11,974 bases of DNA, taken from positions 1 to 11,974 of the forward strand of contig JAHENO010000051.1 of NCBI GenBank assembly GCA_018609945.1. Direction: 5' to 3'. The notes beneath the pieces were generated by a model. The model did not search any database. It worked only from the letters and a program-made list of their open reading frames with translations, and had not been told where the DNA came from. Positions 6,919 through 11,974 of the stretch are shown here, one piece after another (position 1 is the first letter of the stretch; each line of letters begins with the position of its first letter). The stretch comes from Haloarculaceae archaeon (lineage in GTDB: Archaea; Halobacteriota; Halobacteria; Halobacteriales; Haloarculaceae). The position numbers were made by a program, and so were the translations under genes.

Positions 6919-8622
6919 ATGCCCTCCGACACCGAACTGGGACGCTCGCTCGCAATCCATCTCGCAAAGCGGACCGCGGGAGTGGTGGTCGTCGTCGTGC
7001 TGTGGTATTTCTCGCGGCCGCTGTGGCACGGCATGGTCTACTCGATGCTGTTCTCGCCCTCGGCGGCCGTCTTCCTGGGCGGGTCCCTGCTCGCCGGCCT
7101 GGCGCTGTGGTACATCCCGCCATCGCGGATAGAATCGCCCGACAGCGACGGGTCGGTGACCGTCGAGATCGAGGGCGGGAGCGACGTCCGGATCGATCAG
7201 CTGTTCGCCGTCGAGGGGACAGCGAGGCGCAAACTCCGTCTCTTCGGGGTGGTCGTGGGCGTCCTGTTCGTCCTCTCCATCCTCGTGGGCCTGCCTGCCG
7301 GCGCGCTCGAACAGCGGAGCCTCGCGGAGCGGACGACGGCCGACGCCACAGAACTCGAGGAGTTCCCACAGGCCAACCCCGACAATCCGCGCGTGGTCCC
7401 GCGGGAAGTCTCTGACATCTCGACGCGTGGATCGGTCTCGTACCGCACGCACCGGCTCGGGCCAAGCGACATCGCACGCAAGGAGGACGGGTCGCTGGGC
7501 TGGTCCTACGCCATCCAGCCCGACGGGTTCCGGAATCGCGTGATCGAAAACCAGCGGGGCGTCCTCATTACCGGCATGACCAGCCTCGACGACCGTCCCA
7601 TCGACGTCCACGAGGAGGACTTCGAGTACGGCAAGGGGATGTTCCTCCACCGGTCGGCGAGCTGGCGGCTCAAGTCGACGGACTACATCGCGCGGTACAA
7701 CGACGAGGCCGTCGAATTCAGCTACGAGGGTCGGCCGTACATGTACTACCCCAAGACGGGCCACGAGTGGCAGCTGACGCCGTTCCCGCACACGGTGCCG
7801 ACATGGGACGGCGGCGCTCTGGTCCACCCCGACGGAACGGTCGACCACCTCTCGCCCGCGGAGGCACAGGACAACGCCATCCTCGACGGGCAGCGCCTGT
7901 ACCCACTGACGCTCACTCGTGACGAGATGGAGTCGCTTGGCTACCGGAACGGCATCGTCAACCAGTTACCGGTCGTCGGCGCCCACGAGGGAGAAGTCGA
8001 GATTGCGCGCCTCCCCGAGGGAACCAGCAACAGTCAGCCCTTCGTCATCGATCTTGAGGGCGAGCAGATGTCCTACGTGACCGCCATGGAGCCCTACGGG
8101 GTGGACACCCGCGGCCTCGACGAGGTGTGGTTCGCCGACGCCGACACCGGCGAGTACACCTTCTTCGGGACCGACGAGGCGACCCTGACCGGCCCCGAGC
8201 GGGCGATGGGCATCGCGCGGTCGGCCGACTCCCGCACGAACTGGGGCCAGAACTTCGTCGTCACCGAACCTGTGCCGGTGACCATCGACGGCGACCTGTG
8301 GTGGCACATCAAGGTCGCCCCCACCGACTTCACCGACGTCACCAGGAACGTCTTCGTCAACGCCGAGAGCGGCGAGGCAGTCGAAATCAACGACGACGCG
8401 GCCGTCCGGTCGTTCATCAGCGGGAACGTCTCCTCGGTCGGCACCGAACCCGGCGCCGACGAGGGCGGCGACCGCGATGGGCAGGACCGCACCGGCGACG
8501 GTCCCGCCTACTACATCGTCGTCACCGACGAGAACGGCACCGTCGTCGAACGGATCCCCGTCCAGCAGAACCAGGACGCCCGGATCGTCCCCGCGGGCGG
8601 GAACCGGACGGCTGGACGCTGA
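6919..8622 (+). CDS. Membrane protein with large exterior domain, family not recognised
   Basis: A 567-aa protein I cannot place in a family. Three hydrophobic segments lie near the N-terminus: about 19-34 (valine-rich), 46-66 and 107-128, with basic KLR before the third. The likely topology is N-terminus inside, a small acidic cytoplasmic loop (67-106) and a domain of about 435 residues (130-567) on the cell surface. That domain is rich in aromatic residues and beta-prone stretches, with EVWFADADTGEYTFF, then DLWWHIKVAP followed by NVFVNAESGEAVEI, phrases reminiscent of PepSY-like or protease-propeptide repeats (inference). Residues 513-532 are a Gly/Asp linker, followed by a short terminal segment with ITVTDENGTVV-type character (YYIVVTDENGTVVERIPV). 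The ATG at 6919 fits the TATA box; the out-of-frame ATG at 6914 does not open a long frame. It converges on DP1 with a 12-base gap. Confidence 0.8.
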   Translation: MPSDTELGRSLAIHLAKRTAGVVVVVVLWYFSRPLWHGMVYSMLFSPSAAVFLGGSLLAGLALWYIPPSRIESPDSDGSVTVEIEGGSDVRIDQLFAVEGTARRKLRLFGVVVGVLFVLSILVGLPAGALEQRSLAERTTADATELEEFPQANPDNPRVVPREVSDISTRGSVSYRTHRLGPSDIARKEDGSLGWSYAIQPDGFRNRVIENQRGVLITGMTSLDDRPIDVHEEDFEYGKGMFLHRSASWRLKSTDYIARYNDEAVEFSYEGRPYMYYPKTGHEWQLTPFPHTVPTWDGGALVHPDGTVDHLSPAEAQDNAILDGQRLYPLTLTRDEMESLGYRNGIVNQLPVVGAHEGEVEIARLPEGTSNSQPFVIDLEGEQMSYVTAMEPYGVDTRGLDEVWFADADTGEYTFFGTDEATLTGPERAMGIARSADSRTNWGQNFVVTEPVPVTIDGDLWWHIKVAPTDFTDVTRNVFVNAESGEAVEINDDAAVRSFISGNVSSVGTEPGADEGGDRDGQDRTGDGPAYYIVVTDENGTVVERIPVQQNQDARIVPAGGNRTAGR

Positions 8623-8634
8623 GCGCCCTCGCTT

Positions 8635-10221
8635 TCAGACGAACTTCCGGATGGTCAACTCGAGCGTGTCGAGGTCGACGATGGGGGCGTAGCCGACGTC
8701 CGGGTCGATGTTGACGCTCTCCTGGAAGGACGTCTGTGCCTGCCAGCACCCCGAGTTGATCGTGAGGACGCCGTGGTACTGGCCGTAGCCGAGTTTGTGG
8801 ACGTGGCCGGCGTGGAAGACGTCCGGGACCTCCTCGACCACAAGCCAGTCCCGCTGTTCGGGCGCCAGGCGGACCTGTCCGCCGTACTGGGGGGCGACGT
8901 GGCGCTTCTTGAGCAACTGGAACATCGCCCGGTGTGGGTCGTCGTAGCTGGCCTTCTCGTCGGGGAGTTCCGCGATGACTTCGTCCAGCGAGACGCCGTG
9001 GTACATGAGAACCGACACCCCCTCCAGCGTGACCGTCGCCGGGTTCGAGACGACGCGGGCGTCGTGCGCCGACATGATCGAGCGCAGTTCCTCGTCGAAC
9101 GCGGGCTGGGGCTCCGCGAGGCGGACGGCGTCGTGGTTGCCCGGGATCATGACGATCTCCATGTCCCCGGGGACGGACTTGAGGTGCTCCGAGAAGGCCG
9201 CGTACTGATCGTAGATGTCCACGATGTCGAGTTCCTCGTCCTGGCCGGGGTAGACGCCGACGCCCTCGACCATGTCCCCGCAGAGCAGCAGGTACTCGAC
9301 GGCCTCGGCCTCGGGGGTGTGGAGCCAGTCGGCAAACGCTTCCCAGGCCTCGGCGACGAACTCCTGGCTGCCGACGTGGACGTCGCTGACCAGTGCCGCC
9401 CGGACGTGGCGGTCCGCAGTCGACGGGCTGTGGGTCCGGGGCACGTCCGGGAAGTGGATGGCATCCACGAACAGCACCCCGCCGTCGTCGGCCAGCGTCC
9501 CCTCGACGGCGATCACCTCGTCGTAGAGCAACTCCCCGACGAGGTCCGCGATGTCGCGGTCCTTCATCACCAGGCAGGGGAAGGTGCCGGTCGTGTCCTC
9601 GAGTTCGACCAGCCAGTGGCCGCCCTTCGTCGACCGGATGTCGGAGACCATCCCCACGATGGCCGCGTCGCTGTTGCCCGGCATTCCCGCGACGGCCTCG
9701 GTCGGGCGGTGGTTGACCCGCCCGCGCAACTGTCCCGAGAGGCGCTCGTAGCGGTCCCGGAAGGTCGCCACGAAGTCGCGGTACTCCCCGGTCCCGGTAC
9801 TCTGGCCGGTCACGTCGCCGGCGACCGCCAGATCGCGCCGGGCGGGATCGACCTGGCGGCCCCCATCTCCCTTCCCCTCTCTTCCCCCCTCCGTTTCGAC
9901 TGGAACGTCCCCGCCGACTTCGACGGATTCTGCGGCGCTCGTTCCAGTCGAAACGGAGGGGTCTGACTCGCGGTCGCCGCCCGTGTGTTCTGGCGTCGGT
10001 CCGCGCCCCGTCGAACCGCGGGACTGCGACCCGTTCCGGAGGGTTTCCCGGACGTGGTCTGCGGAGACGACGACGGCGCCGTCGGGGGCTGCTTCGACTG
10101 CGCGTTCGAGCGCTCCCTCGGGGTCGGGCGCGTTGGCGAGAAGCGTGACGGCTTCGCGCTCGGCGTTGTAGCCGCGACTGGCGAGTTCGCTCACCACTGC
10201 TGCCGGCGTCTCCAGGGGCAC
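8635..10221 (-). CDS. DNA polymerase D (PolII) small subunit DP1
   Basis: A 528-aa small subunit of the archaeal replicative family D polymerase, partner of the large catalytic subunit DP2, carrying the 3'-5' proofreading exonuclease. An N-terminal helical domain (1-65, PLETPAAVVSELASRGYNAE) is followed by a disordered Gly/Ser/Glu-rich linker (66-145), an OB fold (about 183-262) and a calcineurin-like phosphoesterase domain with the metal-binding motifs SDVHVG (279-284), GDM (315-317), GNHD (361-364), YHG (407-409) and GHVHK (472-476). All catalytic motifs look intact. The start is the GTG at 10219-10221: a GCTTTTGC promoter element lies 26 bases upstream, and an ATG 21 codons earlier would be upstream of that promoter. 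The linker codons contain a perfect 22-bp inverted repeat resembling origin recognition boxes. The gene is divergent from signal peptidase I, a neighbourhood I recall near orc1 in Haloferax volcanii. Confidence 0.94.
   Translation of the reverse strand: MPLETPAAVVSELASRGYNAEREAVTLLANAPDPEGALERAVEAAPDGAVVVSADHVRETLRNGSQSRGSTGRGPTPEHTGGDRESDPSVSTGTSAAESVEVGGDVPVETEGGREGKGDGGRQVDPARRDLAVAGDVTGQSTGTGEYRDFVATFRDRYERLSGQLRGRVNHRPTEAVAGMPGNSDAAIVGMVSDIRSTKGGHWLVELEDTTGTFPCLVMKDRDIADLVGELLYDEVIAVEGTLADDGGVLFVDAIHFPDVPRTHSPSTADRHVRAALVSDVHVGSQEFVAEAWEAFADWLHTPEAEAVEYLLLCGDMVEGVGVYPGQDEELDIVDIYDQYAAFSEHLKSVPGDMEIVMIPGNHDAVRLAEPQPAFDEELRSIMSAHDARVVSNPATVTLEGVSVLMYHGVSLDEVIAELPDEKASYDDPHRAMFQLLKKRHVAPQYGGQVRLAPEQRDWLVVEEVPDVFHAGHVHKLGYGQYHGVLTINSGCWQAQTSFQESVNIDPDVGYAPIVDLDTLELTIRKFV
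9860..9889 (-). other. G-quadruplex-capable purine tract in DP1 linker
   Basis: On the minus strand, which is the coding strand of DP1, four G-runs of 6, 4, 3 and 5 are separated by loops of 6, 2 and 4 bases, meeting the usual G3+ N1-7 rule. The tract encodes part of the Gly/Glu/Arg-rich linker and runs into the outer end of the left ORB-like arm. Folding is inferred, not shown; high salt, especially K+, would favour it. Confidence 0.55.
9886..9961. promoter_or_regulatory. Inverted pair of origin-recognition-box-like elements inside DP1
   Basis: Bases 9886-9907 and 9940-9961 are perfect 22-bp inverted copies separated by 32 bases. The right arm read on the plus strand has the core TTCCAGTCGAAAC followed by GGAGGGG; the left arm is its exact reverse complement, so both G-runs point outward. 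From memory, archaeal ORBs bound by Orc1/Cdc6 have a near-symmetric TTCCA..GAAAC core followed by a G-run, which both arms fit with about one deviation in the core. The arms encode DP1 residues 87-94 and 105-113 in the disordered linker, where protein constraint is weak. The spacer is not AT-rich, so this is not an obvious unwinding element. An alternative is a structural hairpin in DNA or mRNA, or a remnant of a short repeated element. Confidence 0.6.
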
Positions 10222-10242
10222 AGCCGTAGTGTGTGCGGGGTC

Positions 10243-10251
10243 GGCAAAAGC
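10243..10251 (-). promoter_or_regulatory. Promoter element of DP1, deciding its start
   Basis: On the minus strand GCTTTTGCC is centred 26 bases before the GTG at 10221, giving a leaderless DP1 message. It lies inside any longer DP1 frame, which excludes the ATG at 10284. Confidence 0.6.
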
Positions 10252-10281
10252 GTAGCGGGTCCGGCGCGTGGCGGACAGAAA

Positions 10282-10290
10282 CATTCAAAC
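10282..10290 (+). promoter_or_regulatory. Promoter element of signal peptidase gene
   Basis: CATTCAAAC is centred about 28 bases before the ATG at 10315. It stands back to back with the DP1 promoter in a 93-base divergent gap. Confidence 0.5.
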
Positions 10291-10314
10291 GCGGAGTCCC
10301 ACAACACCGACCGA

Positions 10315-11244
10315 ATGGGATTCCCGGACGACGAGGGGGACGACGACGCACCGGCCGAGGAGTCGTCCGGACCGGCGAAACCGGAGGATGGGGGGAGTGA
10401 CGAACCTGCGGGACAGACCCGCGAGTCGAGGGGTACGGGTGGTGAGCAGCCCTCCGGCCGGCCCAGTGCGGTCGATTCCGGGCCCGACGCGGCCACGACG
10501 CCCCCGCCACGCGAGGAGTGGAGCGAGACCGACGGGCCCCGGGAGCCGCCCGCCCGGCGGGCCGACGACGAGGAGTTGGGCTGGCAGATTTTCGTCTACG
10601 ATGTCGTCTCCTCCGTGCTGGCGGTGCTGGTCGTCGGCGCCTACCTCTACGCGGTCAGCGGCGTCTGGCCGCCGATGGTGGCCGTCGAGAGCCGGAGCAT
10701 GACCCCGAACATGCAGGTCAACGACCTCGTGTTCGTCATGGAGGCCGACCGCTTTGCCGGCCCCGGCGCCCACGGCGACACCGGCGTCGTGACCGCTCGC
10801 ACCGGCCGGGAGGTGGGCTACCGCTCGTTCGGTGGTCCAGGTGACGTCATCGTCTACCAGCGCGACGGGAACCCGAGACAGGTCCCGATAATTCATCGCG
10901 CGATGTTCTGGGTCGAAGCCGGCGAGAACTGGTACGACAGGGCCGACCCCGCGTACATTACCGCCGAGGAGTGCGGCGAGACGCCGAACGAGGGACTCAG
11001 GAACTGTCCCGCACCCCACGCCGGGTTCATCACGAAAGGCGACAGCAACGGCCGCTACGACCAGGTGACCAGCCTCAGCCGCCCGGTCAAGCCGGAGTGG
11101 GTCGTCGGGACCGCCGAGGTGCGCGTCCCCGGCCTGGGGTGGATCCGCCTCCGGTCGGCGGCCGCAAACGACACCGAGACGCGCACCCGGCATCCGGCCC
11201 GGGCTGCCCCGTCGCGACCGGAAGCCGTCGGTCCACACCCCTGA
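10315..11244 (+). CDS. Signal peptidase I (S26, archaeal Sec11 type)
   Basis: A 309-aa membrane-bound protease that removes signal peptides from Sec-exported proteins on the outer face of the membrane. Residues 1-88 form a long hydrophilic, Gly/Pro/Asp/Glu-rich and probably disordered cytoplasmic tail. One membrane segment follows (about 92-116), then the catalytic domain: ESRSMTPNM (125-133, Ser128 nucleophile), GDVIVYQ (176-182), PIIHRAMFWVE (191-201, where His194 replaces the bacterial catalytic Lys, as in archaeal and ER enzymes), KGDSNGRYDQ (241-250, with Asp243 or Asp248 as the acidic partner) and a final WVVGTAEVRVPGLGWIRL strand. The Ser-His-Asp arrangement is the archaeal one. The C-terminal 25 residues are polar and poorly conserved in appearance. 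The ATG at 10315 fits the promoter. Haloferax has two such enzymes, and I recall one (sec11b) beside orc1 and DP1. Confidence 0.92.
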   Translation: MGFPDDEGDDDAPAEESSGPAKPEDGGSDEPAGQTRESRGTGGEQPSGRPSAVDSGPDAATTPPPREEWSETDGPREPPARRADDEELGWQIFVYDVVSSVLAVLVVGAYLYAVSGVWPPMVAVESRSMTPNMQVNDLVFVMEADRFAGPGAHGDTGVVTARTGREVGYRSFGGPGDVIVYQRDGNPRQVPIIHRAMFWVEAGENWYDRADPAYITAEECGETPNEGLRNCPAPHAGFITKGDSNGRYDQVTSLSRPVKPEWVVGTAEVRVPGLGWIRLRSAAANDTETRTRHPARAAPSRPEAVGPHP

Positions 11245-11372
11245 CGTTCTCTGCCCCGGCGGATGGCCTGTGGGTCGTCCCCCCTTGATCGTACCGGCAT
11301 CGACCAGTAATTACAATTATCGAAACAGTATATATTTATTATATAAGATGCCAATACCGGGATACTCGGGCC

Positions 11373-11385
11373 ACTTTTAAATATA
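11373..11385 (+). promoter_or_regulatory. TATA-like box in AT-rich region
   Basis: CTTTTAAATATAA closely resembles a haloarchaeal TATA box and would start transcription near 11406. The first ATG there (11408) is followed at once by a stop codon, so a transcript would be non-coding or a leader of about 135 bases for rdfA. Nearby AT-rich stretches make the exact box uncertain. Confidence 0.4.
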
Positions 11386-11523
11386 ATCTATATATTGAGA
11401 ATAAACTATGTAGGATATATTATTTTACAGATAGCGACGGAAGATGGGGTGCCGGCGAGTCGGTGTGACGTGGCGCGGTGGAGGGATGGTGGTCGACCCA
11501 AAGTAGTAAGTGACCGCTCGGCG

Positions 11524-11535
11524 TACCGTACGGTA
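11524..11535 (+). promoter_or_regulatory. 12-bp palindrome before rdfA, possible operator
   Basis: TACCGTACGGTA is a perfect palindrome ending five bases before the rdfA ATG at 11541. A weak promoter-like AAAGTAGTAAG lies at 11500-11510, so the palindrome would cover the transcription start, the usual place for a repressor. No regulator gene is visible in the window. Confidence 0.45.
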
Positions 11536-11540
11536 TCGAC

Positions 11541-11974
11541 ATGGCAGAGAACGTGAGCGGGCCGAACAGACGGTACAAGGTGGGTCGTGTGCTGGCCGAG
11601 TACGACCTGCTGGACCTGCACGAGGCGTTGCCCGACCTGTGGCTCGGGGAGGACGGCGAGGAGATGAGCCTGCGGGAACTCGCCGACCACATCAACGTCG
11701 CCATCCTCCAGCAGGCGATGGAGGCGGCTGGCGCCGAGCCCCTGGAGGGCGAGGCCGAGAACGCCTACCGGCTGTTGACCGACGACGACGTCAGCGTGGG
11801 CGTCAGCACCCAGCAACGCAACCGTCTCGACCGCGAAGGCGTCGACGTCGAGGCCCTCGAGGACGACTTCGTCACCCACCAGGCCGTCCACACGTACCTG
11901 ACGAACGTCCTCGGCGTCTCGAAGGAGCGCGGTGACGACACCGACCCGGTCGAGAAGCACGAACAGCGCGTCCA
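11541..11974 (+). CDS. rdfA: Rod-determining factor RdfA (3' truncated by window)
   Basis: The frame is open from the ATG at 11541 to the window end (144 codons seen). An in-frame TGA at 11511 with no other start codon between makes this start the only one. The sequence matches what I recall of the haloarchaeal RdfA family, a protein required for rod-shaped cells in Haloferax volcanii: an N-terminal RRYKVGRVLAEYDL motif, a helical SLRELADHINVAILQQAMEAAG segment, EAENAYRLLTDDDVSVG (about 71-87), then QRNRLDREGVDVEALEDDFVTHQAVHTYLT (91-120). The LTDDDVS...L.REGVDV..LE.DFV.HQ.VH.YL signature is the most telling part. The protein is soluble and helical with an HTH-like look in its first half (inference). 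Family members are about 200 residues, so roughly a quarter is missing. Haloarchaea can have several paralogues, so orthology to the cell-shape gene is not certain. Confidence 0.8.
   Translation, partial: MAENVSGPNRRYKVGRVLAEYDLLDLHEALPDLWLGEDGEEMSLRELADHINVAILQQAMEAAGAEPLEGEAENAYRLLTDDDVSVGVSTQQRNRLDREGVDVEALEDDFVTHQAVHTYLTNVLGVSKERGDDTDPVEKHEQRV

Larger units (their letters stand above)
11245..11540. other. AT-rich intergenic region upstream of rdfA
   Basis: This 296-base gap holds no supported gene on either strand. From about 11306 to 11430 it is strikingly AT-rich, with runs such as TATATATTTATTATATAA, against a GC-rich background; the last 110 bases return to normal composition. It contains a strong TATA-like box and, just before rdfA, a 12-bp palindrome, listed separately. 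No ORB-like G-run element is seen in it. It could be an unusually long regulatory region, an unwinding element, or the edge of transferred DNA. Confidence 0.7.

Noticed and set aside
5881..7848. Upstream extension of the small membrane protein frame to a 730-codon minus-strand frame
   Set aside because: It would run antisense through serB and the membrane protein gene. The promoter at 5901-5910 and the ATG at 5880 support only the 74-aa protein.
10222..10284. ATG 21 codons upstream of the chosen DP1 start
   Set aside because: The extension contains the DP1 promoter and overlaps the signal peptidase promoter; the DP1 family starts at PLETPA.
11245..11540. AT-rich gap as a complete replication origin
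   Set aside because: No ORB-like element with a G-run was found within it and no orc1 gene is in the window. The ORB-like pair is about 1.35 kb away inside DP1.
1..11974. CRISPR array, tRNA, rRNA, insertion sequence or integrase
   Set aside because: No regularly spaced repeats, no tRNA-like cloverleaf with a GGTTCGAATCC-type arm, no rRNA-like stretch and no transposase or integrase motifs were seen on either strand.

Overview
The window is haloarchaeal chromosome. It is GC-rich, its proteins are strongly acidic, and most genes start at or within a few bases of the expected transcription start, with a T/A-rich promoter element centred about 26 nt upstream (leaderless architecture). It also carries archaeal or halophile-specific genes: PolD small subunit, an XPD/Rad3-type helicase, the haloarchaeal malate synthase, an archaeal His-type signal peptidase and RdfA. 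I cannot assign a genus.

Layout. 1-1817: glyoxylate bypass, with the 3' end of isocitrate lyase (aceA) followed by malate synthase (aceB) on its own promoter. 1818-2147: a 330-base gene-free gap between convergent genes, unusually structured (palindrome, 24-bp tandem repeat, small inverted repeat, strong TATA-like tract). 2148-3347 (-): a Tat-exported DUF3179 lipoprotein. It diverges from an Fe-S superfamily 2 helicase (3469-5652). 5656-5880 (-): a 74-aa two-helix membrane protein, divergent from phosphoserine phosphatase serB (5959-6627). 6627-6893: an apparent leftover of a histidine-kinase ATPase domain. 6919-8622: a 567-aa membrane protein of a family I do not recognise. 8635-10221 (-): DNA polymerase D small subunit DP1, divergent from signal peptidase I (10315-11244). 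11245-11540: a gene-free, very AT-rich gap. 11541-end: rdfA, a haloarchaeal cell-shape gene, cut by the window edge.

The most notable observation is inside the DP1 gene. A perfect 22-bp inverted repeat (9886-9907 and 9940-9961, 32-nt spacer) has arms resembling the archaeal origin recognition box bound by Orc1/Cdc6: a TTCCA..GAAAC core followed by a G-run. It abuts a G-quadruplex-capable purine tract. As I recall, DP1 and sec11 lie beside orc1 at oriC1 in Haloferax volcanii, so a replication-linked role is plausible but unproven.

The genes do not form one pathway. aceA and aceB work together in the glyoxylate cycle. DP1, the helicase and the ORB-like pair relate to DNA replication or repair. 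Signal peptidase and the DUF3179 lipoprotein belong to the cell envelope. Most neighbours have separate promoters, so this looks like core chromosome with two possibly accessory patches, the kinase remnant and the AT-rich rdfA upstream region.
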